NCBI GenBank assembly: GCA_017643385.1
Contig: JAEPNN010000001.1
Span: forward strand, 124,001 to 188,000
Direction of reading: 5' to 3'
Source of the DNA: Dinoroseobacter sp.
Lineage (GTDB): Bacteria > Pseudomonadota > Alphaproteobacteria > Rhodobacterales > Rhodobacteraceae
DNA: 64,000 nt
Part shown: positions 37,792 through 54,367 of the stretch, in pieces
Numbering within the stretch: position 1 is the stretch's first letter
How the letters are laid out: each line of letters opens with the position of its first letter
The notes under the pieces: generated by a model
Seen by the model: only the letters and a program-made list of their open reading frames with translations
Databases searched by the model: none
What the model was told of the DNA's origin: nothing
Program-made: the position numbers and the translations under genes

Positions 37792-38556
37792 TCAGAGTTG
37801 TGGTTCTTGACGATGCTCGCTGGCATAGAGGTATCCACCACCGTAATAGGCACAGATTTTCTCTTCCTCGAGCAGCGTAATCTGACTGTCAGAGCTGTTA
37901 CGCGGTACGCCAGCGAACTGATCGGCATAGATTGACTGAACCATCACCTTGCCAAACCAGATGCGGGCCATTGTGATGGGCACCAGACGTGTCCCGGCCC
38001 CGTCGCCCAGATCGTATTCGATGTAACGTACCAGAGCTTCTGGTTCGTCTATCCAGAGATCGGTGACCGTGCCCACGACTTTTTTGTCGCCTGAGACAAC
38101 CGGCATACCACGCGGGTCGCTACCCGCGGACACAAAGAACGCTTCTGCCTTACTGAGCGGCACGATTTTCGCGTGCCCCTTGGAATCAAGTTCAGGCGAG
38201 TCGCGGCGTTCGACCCAGGATGCAGGTCCGACACCATCGGTCATTGGATTACCGGTGGGCTCAAAGGGCGATCCGTTACCTGCGGCTGTCTTGCGCAACG
38301 CAATATCGGCGCGTTCCGGCTTTTGGCCAGACGGAAGCGACAGCTCACCGCGTCCATGGGGCAGGATGAAGGTCTTGTCCTCGGGCACTGGAAACGGGCC
38401 CTGATTGGCTGAGGTCGCCCCGTCATCATCTTCAAGCGGGTAGCCCTCGCGCATATTTTCGCGCTGAATGTAGTAGATCAGCAGGGCAAAGAAGGCCCAA
38501 AACAGCCAGATCGAAAGACTGGCCAGATCAAAATTCCCGAAAAACGCGTTGTGCAT
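37792..38556 (-). CDS. puhA: Photosynthetic reaction centre H subunit
   Basis: The 254-residue H subunit caps the cytoplasmic face of the reaction centre. It has one N-terminal membrane helix (about 10-32: DLASLSIWLFWAFFALLIYY) followed by YIQRENMREGYPLEDD and the cytoplasmic PRC-barrel domain, with PLSKAEAFFVSAGSDPRGMP and YIEYDLGDGAGTRLVPITMA. The genes for L and M (puf) are not in the window. It sits between lhaA and puhB. Confidence 0.97.
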   Translation of the reverse strand: MHNAFFGNFDLASLSIWLFWAFFALLIYYIQRENMREGYPLEDDDGATSANQGPFPVPEDKTFILPHGRGELSLPSGQKPERADIALRKTAAGNGSPFEPTGNPMTDGVGPASWVERRDSPELDSKGHAKIVPLSKAEAFFVSAGSDPRGMPVVSGDKKVVGTVTDLWIDEPEALVRYIEYDLGDGAGTRLVPITMARIWFGKVMVQSIYADQFAGVPRNSSDSQITLLEEEKICAYYGGGYLYASEHRQEPQL

Positions 38557-38576
38557 TTGCTTGTCCTTTCCGCGTG

Positions 38577-40010
38577 TCAGGTGGGGAAATCGGCAAGACC
38601 GATTCCTTTGGTTTCAGAAGTCTCATCGTGTGTGCGCCGCACCAGCGGCCCAAGGGCAATGAGGGTGATGAAAATCAGGGCTATCTCGGTGTGGTAGACG
38701 ACCGAGTAACCTGTTGATGGGACAGCCAGCGCCTCACCAAAGGTGCCGGCCAGCGCCTGTGTGTTGACTGCATCGCGGATCGTGCCGCCGATTGCGATCG
38801 ACAGGCCTGCGGCTGTGGCTTGTGCAGCACCCCAGGCCCCGAGGGCCAGGCCGCGTCCTGCGTTGCCTTCAACCGGCAGCGCCATGGCGGCCGTCAGGGT
38901 TGCGACGGCAAATAGCCCACCACCGAACCCGATCAGCGATGCGCCAACGAAGAACATGACTGCAGAATTGAACGGGGCCGAGAAGATCACGGCGGAAAAG
39001 GCGGCAAGCCCGGCCAGTAGACCGACAGCCGCCAGACGATACGAACTTGTTTTCGAAGCCAGACGCTTTGCGGCGTAGGCAAACCCAACCAGCGCCCCAG
39101 CCGCCCAAAGTGCGGTCAGCAATGTTGTGGATGAGACCGACAGGCCCAGGACCTCGCCCCCATAGGGTTCAAGAAGAACATCCTGCATGTTGAACGCCAT
39201 GGTGCCGATGAACACGGTCACCAGAAGGCGCCCGGCCTTGCCACCGGACATGAAGTCCGACCAGGCCTCGGAAAACAGAGGCCGCGGGGCCGCGCGCTGG
39301 GCTTTGGTCATAGGAATGACGCGTTCCTGTTTCCACAGTGCGATCAGGTTCAACAGCAAGCCGGCCACTGCGGCCCCTTGAACCACGCGAACCAAGCGGA
39401 TTGGAGTGAAGTCGCGCAATAGCCAGCCGATGAGGAGCGCCGAGATGCCCATGCCCACAAGGAACATTACATAAAGCAGTGCCACTACACGCGGGCGGGT
39501 TTCCTCGGTCGCGCGGTCCGATGCGAGTGCCAGCCCTGCGGTCTGGGTCATATGCAGCCCCAGTCCGGTCATCAGGAAGGCAATCGCAGCCAGAACCTCG
39601 CCAGCAAACGGGATATCGTGAACCGGATTGCCACCAAGCACCAGAAGCGCGAAGGGCATCACCGACAGACCGCCCATTTGCCAAAGTGAGCCGAACCAAA
39701 GGTAAGGAATGCGTTTCCAACCAATCGCGCTGCGATAGGTGTCCGACTTGAACCCCAGAAGCGCCCTGAAGGGAGCGATAAGCACCGGCAACGCGATCAT
39801 GGTCGCAACGATCATCGCTGGCAAAGACAGCTCTACAATCATCACGCGGTTCAGTGTGCCCAGCAGCATGACCGTGGCCATTCCGACGGACACCTGAAAC
39901 AGCGACAGCCGCAACAGCGCGCTCATTGGCAGCCCATCGCTTGCGGCATCCGAGAACGGCAGGAAACGAGTGCCTACAGTCTTCAGCATCTGGGCGGGGA
40001 ATAAGATCAC
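38577..40010 (-). CDS. lhaA: LH1 assembly protein LhaA (PucC family)
   Basis: A 477-residue, 12-helix major-facilitator-type protein of the LhaA/PucC/Bch2 family, needed for light-harvesting complex 1 assembly and possibly for delivering bacteriochlorophyll. Signature stretches include LLRLSLFQVSVGMATVMLLG, TLNRVMIVELSLPA and WKRIPYLWFGSLWQMGG. I chose GTG 40010, which overlaps the bchM stop as GTGA and has a CTGGAG site. ATG 39989 is a 7-residue shorter alternative without a clear site. It is paralogous to the gene at 51897-53183. Confidence 0.93.
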   Translation of the reverse strand: MILFPAQMLKTVGTRFLPFSDAASDGLPMSALLRLSLFQVSVGMATVMLLGTLNRVMIVELSLPAMIVATMIALPVLIAPFRALLGFKSDTYRSAIGWKRIPYLWFGSLWQMGGLSVMPFALLVLGGNPVHDIPFAGEVLAAIAFLMTGLGLHMTQTAGLALASDRATEETRPRVVALLYVMFLVGMGISALLIGWLLRDFTPIRLVRVVQGAAVAGLLLNLIALWKQERVIPMTKAQRAAPRPLFSEAWSDFMSGGKAGRLLVTVFIGTMAFNMQDVLLEPYGGEVLGLSVSSTTLLTALWAAGALVGFAYAAKRLASKTSSYRLAAVGLLAGLAAFSAVIFSAPFNSAVMFFVGASLIGFGGGLFAVATLTAAMALPVEGNAGRGLALGAWGAAQATAAGLSIAIGGTIRDAVNTQALAGTFGEALAVPSTGYSVVYHTEIALIFITLIALGPLVRRTHDETSETKGIGLADFPT

Positions 40011-40677
40011 GAGCCGAACTCCAGTGCTTCCGAGATGTAGAATCCTGATGTCACGCGGCCAAGCACGCGGATTCTTCCATCTGGTGCGGTCGATTGTGCA
40101 AGCTGTGCCGCAGAATGGGGCACCATGACAGGTGACCGGTCTGAACGCGGGAAAAGCTTGCCCAGGCGCCACATGGCCATCAAAAGTGGTGTCCTCGGCG
40201 CGACGGAGAACAAGATCGATCCGTCTGTTCTGGCACTTAATCCCTTGAGTGCGGAACAAATATCGTCAGTTCCATAGTAGATCAGGCTGTCCATAGCGAC
40301 GACGTGATCAAAATAGCCAAGATCGTCAGACAGCATGTCGCCGGCTTTGAACTGAACCTTGGTATGCATGTGCTCGGGCAGCCGTTTCTGCGCGATTGAG
40401 ATCAAGGAAGGCGAGATATCTGCGGCGACGACATGCGCCCCGCGTTCGACCAGTTCCTGTGTCGCCTGACCTGTGCCACATCCTGCATCCAGCACGCGCG
40501 CGCCACTGAGATCCTCAGGTAGAGCGGCCAGCAGCAGCGCACGCATCTGATCCCGCCCCAGCCGCACCGTCTCGCGGATGCGGCTGACGGGCGCGTCTGA
40601 GGTCAGACGCTCCCATGTGCGGGTAGCTGTGCGGTCGAAATAGGTTTCGACCTGCGTGCGGGTGGCCTCATATGTCA

Positions 40678-40678
<1 letters not shown>
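40007..40678 (-). CDS. bchM: Mg-protoporphyrin IX O-methyltransferase
   Basis: Methylates Mg-protoporphyrin IX with S-adenosylmethionine, the step before AcsF. The 223-residue protein has the SAM-binding motif ARVLDAGCGTGQATQEL (about residue 65), VVAADISPSLISIA and FDHVVAMDSLIYY. The ATG at 40678 overlaps the bchL stop by one base (TGATG); a TTG one codon upstream is possible. Confidence 0.95.
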
Positions 40679-48441
<7,763 letters not shown>

Positions 48442-48492
48442 GGCCGTCTCCTCAGGCATCATGGGGGCAGCGTAAGGGGGAGTCTGGAAAAG

Positions 48493-48510
48493 TGTCAACA
48501 AAATCTTACA
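48493..48510. promoter_or_regulatory. PpsR/CrtJ-type operator upstream of bchF
   Basis: TGTCAACAAAATCTTACA fits TGT-N12-ACA, the operator recognised by PpsR/CrtJ. It lies 52 bases before the bchF start, so it probably governs the leftward bchF-hemA transcript. Confidence 0.75.
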
Positions 48511-48636
48511 CTTTTTGATAATTGGATTTGATGGATTGAGACGATTTGGATTACTATTCAATATGAAGATAATACTCTGTAACTAAACAAGATTTGAAAT
48601 ACATATCGGCGGGAAGCCGTTAATATTTATTCTATG

Positions 48637-48654
48637 TGTCCAATTGCTTTGACA
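48637..48654. promoter_or_regulatory. PpsR/CrtJ-type operator in the bchF-ppaA region (middle)
   Basis: TGTCCAATTGCTTTGACA fits TGT-N12-ACA. Its right half contains a TTGACA (48649-48654) that could also be the -35 of a rightward ppaA promoter. The -10 is not clear. The rest of the 306-base bchF-ppaA gap is AT-rich and has no gene. Confidence 0.75.
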
Positions 48655-48703
48655 ATTATTTGTCTCTCAAGGAGACTGCTGTCTAGTTTTAGTAGACTCA
48701 GCG

Positions 48704-48721
48704 TGTCAATTTTTTACGACA
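48704..48721. promoter_or_regulatory. PpsR/CrtJ-type operator upstream of ppaA
   Basis: TGTCAATTTTTTACGACA fits TGT-N12-ACA and ends 26 bases before the ppaA start. It suggests feedback of PpsR on its own ppaA-ppsR operon. Confidence 0.72.
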
Positions 48722-48747
48722 CGCACCCCTCCGGGTAAGGCGGCGCT

Positions 48748-49530
48748 ATGGGAGGAAAATGCGACAGGCCCCAGAATTGCCTCGCGACCAGTCCATTGGT
48801 CAGCGGGTTGGCGCATACTGTCATCAATCGATTGATAGATACGCCTGCCGAGAGCCGTGAACGGCGTTTGGAAATTGCAACCAAAATGCTCTATTGCGCG
48901 GTAACGCATGAGGATCGATTTGACCAAAATGCACTTCGTCAAAAACTCCGTGGGTTGCGCGTAAATGATGACGATCTGATTGATCGCTGTATCGGGGAGG
49001 CCGCTGCGATCCTTGGTGAAAACTGGTTGGATGACACGCTCAGTTTTGCCGAAGTTTCGATCGGAGCGTCCAACCTTATGGGTCTGTGTCGAGAAATCTC
49101 TACATCTTCGAGCAATCTGAAGCCATCTCGGAACAGTCAGACTATTTTGTTGGCTACCGTCTTGCGGGAAGATCATCTGATCGGTCCTACGTTGCTCGCA
49201 CAAAAACTGCGCCGAAACGGGCATTCAGTCCGCGTGATGAACAATTCTTCGCCGGGTGAGATTGCACGGTACATTCATCGCGGCAACTTCGACTGTCTGA
49301 TGCTGTCTGCTGCTTCTTATGGCTCGCTTGAGAATGCCGAGCAGGCCATCCGGTTGATACGTCGCGGACCCTGCGCCCACGTGCCAGTGGTGTTGGGAGG
49401 CGCAGCTTTGGAGTTTTGCGGCGATGCCGCCAGTAGCATTGGCGCAGACCTGGTTACAAACGACGCACACATGGCCCTTGATTTGCTGCAGGACACTTGG
49501 GGGTCGACGCAGGTCGGCGCAGCCGAATGA
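48748..49530 (+). CDS. ppaA: PpaA/AerR-type photosynthesis regulator (cobalamin-binding-like)
   Basis: A 260-residue regulator that modulates PpsR/CrtJ. The C-terminal domain has the B12-binding fold pattern: ILLATVLREDHLIGPTLLAQ (a variant DxHxxG, here EDHLIG), DCLMLSAASYGS and VPVVLGGAALEFCGDAA. The N-terminal helical part (about 20-110) is of the same type as in AerR. It overlaps ppsR by ATGA. The start is uncertain: ATG 48748 has only a weak site, and the strongest GGAGGA motif lies inside the first codons and points to another ATG (48759) in a different frame that closes after 33 codons. Confidence 0.88.
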   Translation: MGGKCDRPQNCLATSPLVSGLAHTVINRLIDTPAESRERRLEIATKMLYCAVTHEDRFDQNALRQKLRGLRVNDDDLIDRCIGEAAAILGENWLDDTLSFAEVSIGASNLMGLCREISTSSSNLKPSRNSQTILLATVLREDHLIGPTLLAQKLRRNGHSVRVMNNSSPGEIARYIHRGNFDCLMLSAASYGSLENAEQAIRLIRRGPCAHVPVVLGGAALEFCGDAASSIGADLVTNDAHMALDLLQDTWGSTQVGAAE

Positions 49531-50945
49531 CGGCTGGTGGTCTGCCAGGCTGGTCAAGTGGGCCATTGCCGGTTGTGGAACCCGAATATCTGGCTTCGCT
49601 CTTGGCGGCGACGTCCGATCTCGTGTTTGTTCTGGCGCCTGATGGGGAAATTCGCTCGGTCTTGCTGGACAGCAACTCAAAAGAGCACCCACGCGTCTCG
49701 GAATGGTCTGGTAAGAACATGCGTGCGTATCTCACGGTTGAGAGTATCCCCAAACTAGAGTCTGCGCTGTCGCAAGTAGCCGAAACCGGGGTTCTAAATA
49801 GGCTGGTTGAGCTAAATCATCGTGACGATACTGCCTGGCAATATCCAGCGCGCTATTCCTTTCACAAGGTAGGGCCCAATGGGTCAATCTTGATGCTGGG
49901 AAAAGATTTGCGGTCTGTGGCGGAAACGCAAGCGCAGCTGGTGCAGGCACAAATTGCGTTGGAGCGCGGGTATGAAGAGCGTCGCGAACATGACGCCCGC
50001 TACCGCATCTTAATGGCGCATGCCCGCGAAGCATTTGTTTTTATTACTGCTGATGGCCGAATCCGTGATGCAAATGCGGCCGCTGCGCGATTGCTGAATT
50101 GTACCATCGAGGATCTGGTTGCGGCACCGATTTCAAAAGCTTTTCGGTATCGACAACGCGGAGAGTTCTTGGATGCCCTGATGAACGCAGCCAATGCTGA
50201 TTTTGACAGGGACATGACGGTTCAGGCGACCCAATCAAGGCGCGACCTGACTGTTACGCCAAGTGTGTTTCGGAGTGCTGGCGAGAAGATGATTTTCTGC
50301 CGGATCACCAGGCCAAGCGAGGTTGGCGAGGGTGATGAACGTGTTCCAAGCGGTCTGGACGTCCTCTATCATAAAAGTCCCGATGCGATCGTCATCTCTG
50401 ACTCGGATGGGGTTATTGTCAGTGCAAATGAAGCGTTTCTTGAATTGTGTGGCGCTCCTGGGGTGGCTGATGTGCTTGGGCACAGTATGTCCGATTTTTT
50501 GCTGCGCAGTCAGGTCGATCTGAACATCATGCTCGAGAACGCCAAGCGTGCAGGGTACATGCGCGTTTATGCGACACGCCTTTCCAATGCAGTTGGTGAC
50601 AGTATCTCTGTCGAAATCTCTTCAACCCGGCTTGATGATCGTGGACCGTCAGCAATTGGCTTCGTGATTCGAAATGCGGAGCATGCCAGCGCGCTCCGTG
50701 GGGCCTCGCAAGCGGCCAACCAGCCTGAAGCGCCAAACCAACAGGTGATCGAACTTGTAGGCTCAGCGAGCTTGCGCGAAATCCTGACAGAGACCAGTGA
50801 TGTGATCGAAAAGCTGTGTATCGAAACGGCTGTAGGTCTGACCGGAAACAATCGTGCCGCGGCAGCAGAGATGCTGGGCGTATCCCGACAGTCGCTTTAT
50901 GTAAAACTGCGCAAATACGGGCTTCTGAAACGGGAAGACCCCTAG
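49527..50945 (+). CDS. ppsR: Photosynthesis gene repressor PpsR (CrtJ)
   Basis: Redox- and light-responsive transcription repressor of bch, crt and puc genes. The 472-residue protein from ATG 49527 has an N-terminal domain and two PAS domains (about 145-255 ARYRILMAHAREAFVFITAD, and about 280-390 YHKSPDAIVISDSDGVIVSA). A linker and a Fis-type helix-turn-helix at the end follow (NNRAAAAEMLGVSRQSLYVK). The cysteine just before the HTH in IEKLCIETA corresponds to the redox-active Cys424 of the Rhodobacter protein. Its predicted operators occur at six places in this window, including ahead of its own operon. Confidence 0.96.
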   Translation: MTAGGLPGWSSGPLPVVEPEYLASLLAATSDLVFVLAPDGEIRSVLLDSNSKEHPRVSEWSGKNMRAYLTVESIPKLESALSQVAETGVLNRLVELNHRDDTAWQYPARYSFHKVGPNGSILMLGKDLRSVAETQAQLVQAQIALERGYEERREHDARYRILMAHAREAFVFITADGRIRDANAAAARLLNCTIEDLVAAPISKAFRYRQRGEFLDALMNAANADFDRDMTVQATQSRRDLTVTPSVFRSAGEKMIFCRITRPSEVGEGDERVPSGLDVLYHKSPDAIVISDSDGVIVSANEAFLELCGAPGVADVLGHSMSDFLLRSQVDLNIMLENAKRAGYMRVYATRLSNAVGDSISVEISSTRLDDRGPSAIGFVIRNAEHASALRGASQAANQPEAPNQQVIELVGSASLREILTETSDVIEKLCIETAVGLTGNNRAAAAEMLGVSRQSLYVKLRKYGLLKREDP

Positions 50946-50972
50946 GTTGGTTTTTCTTGCTTTGAGAATATG

Positions 50973-50990
50973 TGTCATGCAAGATTGACA
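50973..50990. promoter_or_regulatory. PpsR/CrtJ-type operator abutting the bchG start
   Basis: TGTCATGCAAGATTGACA fits TGT-N12-ACA and extends to an 8+8 base inverted repeat (ATGTGTCA / TGACACAT). It ends one base before the bchG ATG (50992-50994), so the extended repeat includes the AT of the start codon. Confidence 0.8.
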
Positions 50991-50991
50991 C

Positions 50992-51900
50992 ATGACCGTC
51001 ACTGAAAGTGTACAATCCCGAGGGCTCCCAGAGCCCGCTGCTATGCTCCGGCTGATCAAGCCCGTGACATGGTTCCCCCCAATGTGGGCTTACCTCTGCG
51101 GAGTGGTGTCCTCCGGTGTATCACCACAAGACAAATGGGGTGTGGTTGTACTGGGCGTCATACTGGCAGGTCCGATTGTTTGTGGAATGAGTCAGGCGGC
51201 CAACGATTGGTGTGACCGGCACGTCGATGCCATAAACGAGCCTGACAGGCCGATCCCGTCGGGTCGTATTCCAGGGCGCTGGGGGCTTTGGATCGCGCTC
51301 GCGATGAGCGCGCTGGCGTTGGGCGTTGGTTGGATGTTGGGAACCTGGGGTTTCGTGGCAACTGTCTTGGGGGTGCTGGCGGCTTGGGCTTACTCGGCGG
51401 AACCAATTCGTCTGAAGCGATCGGGCCTATGGGGTCCGGGGCTTGTAGGTCTTAGTTACGAGACGCTGCCTTGGTTCACCGGCGCAGCAGTACTTGCGAC
51501 CGCGATGCCCGCTTGGCCTGTGGTTGTCATCGCTGTGCTTTATGGGATTGGTGCGCATGGGATCATGACGCTGAATGATTTCAAAGCGCTGAAAGGTGAT
51601 CGCGAAACTGGCGTGAATTCGCTTCCCGTGGTGTTGGGACCAGAGCGCGCGGCACGGTTGGCATGCTGGGTCATGGCTTTGCCGCAGGTCGTGGTCATCG
51701 CTTTGCTCCTGTACTGGGGCCGGGATGCGCACGCTGCTGCAATATTTGCGCTCCTGATCGGTCAGGGCCTGGCGATGCGTATTTTGTTGCGCGATCCGAA
51801 GGCGCGTGCACCTTGGTATAACGGAGCAGGTGTCACTCTTTATGTCAGCGGTATGATGATCGCCGCCTTTGCCATTCGCAGTTTGGGGGCGCCGCTATGA
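50992..51900 (+). CDS. bchG: Bacteriochlorophyll a synthase
   Basis: Attaches the geranylgeranyl chain to bacteriochlorophyllide a at the membrane. The 302-residue UbiA-family prenyltransferase has about eight membrane helices. The first Asp-rich motif is NDWCDRHVDAINEPDRPIPS and the second region is TLNDFKALKGDRETGVNSLP. ATG 50992 directly follows a PpsR palindrome and has no good ribosome binding site. The next gene starts inside its stop (ATGA). Confidence 0.96.
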   Translation: MTVTESVQSRGLPEPAAMLRLIKPVTWFPPMWAYLCGVVSSGVSPQDKWGVVVLGVILAGPIVCGMSQAANDWCDRHVDAINEPDRPIPSGRIPGRWGLWIALAMSALALGVGWMLGTWGFVATVLGVLAAWAYSAEPIRLKRSGLWGPGLVGLSYETLPWFTGAAVLATAMPAWPVVVIAVLYGIGAHGIMTLNDFKALKGDRETGVNSLPVVLGPERAARLACWVMALPQVVVIALLLYWGRDAHAAAIFALLIGQGLAMRILLRDPKARAPWYNGAGVTLYVSGMMIAAFAIRSLGAPL

Positions 51901-53183
51901 CCTTGTCCTGGGTATCAATCATTCGGCTTGGTTTGGTGCAGATGTGCCTCGGCGCGATTGTTGTACTGACCACCTCAACCTTGAACCGCCTGATGGTGGT
52001 TGAACTGGCGCTTCCTGCGGTGTTGCCCGGACTGTTGGTTGCCTTGCATTACGGTATTCAGATTTCGCGACCTCAATGGGGGTTTCTGTCTGATACCGGG
52101 GGTCATCGTACGCGTTGGATTGTTGGCGGCATGATCATTTTGGCGCTTGGTGGTCTTGGGGCGACCTTAAGTATTCCTGTGCTGGCAGAAAGCTTCACGC
52201 TTGGACTGATCTTGTCGATCCTGTCTTATGCGCTGATCGGTCTTGGTGTCGGTGCCTCCGGGACCTCACTTCTCGCATTGCTTGCCACTGCGACTGCGCC
52301 GCGGCGACGTGCAGCAGCGGCTACGATCACCTGGCTTATGATGATTGCGGGGATCGCTGTCACTGCGGGTGTCGTCGGGGGGCTTCTTGATCCCTACAGT
52401 CACGCGCTTCTGGTCCAGATTGTTGGCGTTGTTGCGCTAGGTGCGGTCGCACTGACTATCTTTGCGGTATGGGGAATAGAGGCAAAAGTGGGCGCGCGGC
52501 CAGAACCTGAAACCATGCCGTTCCGCCAAGGCATAGCAGAGATTTGGCATGAGCCAAAAACCCGGAATTTCACCATATTCGTCTTCTTGTCGATGACTGC
52601 ATATTTCATGCAGGAACTAATCTTAGAACCTTACGCAGGGCTGGTCTTTGCCTTCACACCCGGACAGTCGACATCCTTGTCTGGGGCGCAAAATGGCGGT
52701 GTCTTCATCGGTATGCTGACGGTTGGTATTGCAGCAACTGGTTTCAAGATCGGATCGCTGCGCAACTGGGTTGTGGCGGGATGCCTGGGCTCCGCGGTGA
52801 GCCTTGGTGTTATTGCCGGGCTTGGCGCAATTGGACCGGGAGCACCTCTTGTTCCCGCAGTCGTAGCGCTTGGAGCCTTTAACGGAATTTTTGCCGTCGC
52901 AGCGATTGGCTCGATGATGGCTCTGGCGGGACAAGGTAAATCTTCGCGTGAGGGCACGCGAATGGGGCTTTGGGGGGCGGCACAGGCCGTTGCCGCAGGA
53001 TTTGGCGGTCTTGTCGGTGCAGGCGCAGTAGATGCATTGCGGGCAGCGATTGGCTCTGATGCTGCTGCGTTTGGCACAGTCTTTTTGGCCGAGGCTGCGC
53101 TGTTCATTGCTGCAGCAGGGATGGCTGCAATGGTGATCGAGCGGAGATATGAACACACGCACCAGTTGGTGCCGGGGGAATGA
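51897..53183 (+). CDS. bch2: PucC/LhaA-family transporter-like protein (Bch2, ORF428)
   Basis: A 428-residue protein of about 12 membrane helices, paralogous to lhaA: LGLVQMCLGAIVVLTTSTLN, RLMVVELALPAVLPG, YFMQELILEPYAGLVFAF and GTRMGLWGAAQAVAAGFGGL. This clade lies between bchG and bchP in photosynthesis clusters and is thought to handle bacteriochlorophyll or its assembly. No transport activity is proven. It is coupled by ATGA to both bchG and bchP. Confidence 0.9.
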   Translation: MTLSWVSIIRLGLVQMCLGAIVVLTTSTLNRLMVVELALPAVLPGLLVALHYGIQISRPQWGFLSDTGGHRTRWIVGGMIILALGGLGATLSIPVLAESFTLGLILSILSYALIGLGVGASGTSLLALLATATAPRRRAAAATITWLMMIAGIAVTAGVVGGLLDPYSHALLVQIVGVVALGAVALTIFAVWGIEAKVGARPEPETMPFRQGIAEIWHEPKTRNFTIFVFLSMTAYFMQELILEPYAGLVFAFTPGQSTSLSGAQNGGVFIGMLTVGIAATGFKIGSLRNWVVAGCLGSAVSLGVIAGLGAIGPGAPLVPAVVALGAFNGIFAVAAIGSMMALAGQGKSSREGTRMGLWGAAQAVAAGFGGLVGAGAVDALRAAIGSDAAAFGTVFLAEAALFIAAAGMAAMVIERRYEHTHQLVPGE

Positions 53184-54367
53184 CCATGGATTATGATGTT
53201 GTTGTAATTGGAGGCGGCCCGTCTGGCGCGACTGCGGCCGAGGACTTGGCGCGCAGTGGACGGAAAGTCGCGCTGATCGACCGGGATGGACGGATCAAGC
53301 CATGCGGGGGCGCGATACCGCCACGTCTGATTGACGATTTTGACATTCCCGACGCGCAGCTTGTCGCTAAGATCACAACCGCGCGCATGGTTTCGCCTAC
53401 AAGGCGCAAGGTCGATATTCCGATCGAAAACGGCTTTGTCGGCATGGTCGATCGTGAGCATTTTGACGAATTCCTGCGGCAGCGCGCAGCCAGCGCCGGC
53501 GCAGATCGCATAACCGGCACGTTCTTGAGGATCGATCGAGATCACTCCGGGACATGCGTCGTATTCCGCGACAAGGCCAGCGGTGACGAACGCAGCCTTC
53601 GCACCAAACTGATCATCGGTGCAGATGGCGCCCGATCAAAGGTGGCAAGGGCCGAAGTGCCAGAGGGCGACAAAATTCCTTATGTGATTGCCTATCACGA
53701 GATCATCAAATCCCCCGGTCCGCGTGGCGATTACCACCCTGACCGGTGCGACGTGGTCTACGACGGTGCAATCAGCCCGGATTTCTACGGCTGGGTGTTC
53801 CCGCATGGGGCTTCGGCCAGCGTCGGAATGGGCACTGGGATCGATGGGATCGACTTGAAGAAAGCGACAGCGGATCTTCGTGTAGCCAGTGGTCTCGATG
53901 ATTGTGAAACGATCCGGACCGAAGGGGCGCCTATACCGTTAAAGCCGCTCGATCGTTGGGATAACGGCAAGGATCTTGTACTTGCAGGCGACGCTGCAGG
54001 CGTCGTGGCCCCAAGTTCTGGCGAAGGCATTTATTACGCGATGGTTGGTGGACGTGTTGCGGCGACCGCTGCCGCGGCCTGTCTCAGCTCGGGGCGGGTC
54101 AAGGACCTGCAGCTTGCACGCAAGCTGTTCATGGGCGAGCATAAGACCGTATTTCGTGTACTTAGATCCATGCAGGATGCGTATTACAAATCAGATGAGC
54201 GGCGAGAGCGGTTTGTTTCGCTGTGTCACGACATCGACGTGCAGCGGCTGACTTTTGAGGCCTATATGAACAAGAAACTCGTCAAGGCACGTCCAATGGC
54301 TCACGTGAAGATCGGGATAAAGAACCTTGCGCATCTGACCGGGCTTGTCCGCCCCGAGCGCGTCTGA
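53180..54367 (+). CDS. bchP: Geranylgeranyl diphosphate/bacteriochlorophyll reductase
   Basis: Reduces the geranylgeranyl tail of bacteriochlorophyll to phytyl. The 395-residue flavoprotein has the FAD fold YDVVVIGGGPSGATAAEDLA, LIIGADGARSKVAR and DLVLAGDAAGVVAPSSGEGI. The start ATG 53180 overlaps the bch2 stop; its last base overlaps the idi start (TGATG). Confidence 0.97.
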   Translation: MTMDYDVVVIGGGPSGATAAEDLARSGRKVALIDRDGRIKPCGGAIPPRLIDDFDIPDAQLVAKITTARMVSPTRRKVDIPIENGFVGMVDREHFDEFLRQRAASAGADRITGTFLRIDRDHSGTCVVFRDKASGDERSLRTKLIIGADGARSKVARAEVPEGDKIPYVIAYHEIIKSPGPRGDYHPDRCDVVYDGAISPDFYGWVFPHGASASVGMGTGIDGIDLKKATADLRVASGLDDCETIRTEGAPIPLKPLDRWDNGKDLVLAGDAAGVVAPSSGEGIYYAMVGGRVAATAAAACLSSGRVKDLQLARKLFMGEHKTVFRVLRSMQDAYYKSDERRERFVSLCHDIDVQRLTFEAYMNKKLVKARPMAHVKIGIKNLAHLTGLVRPERV

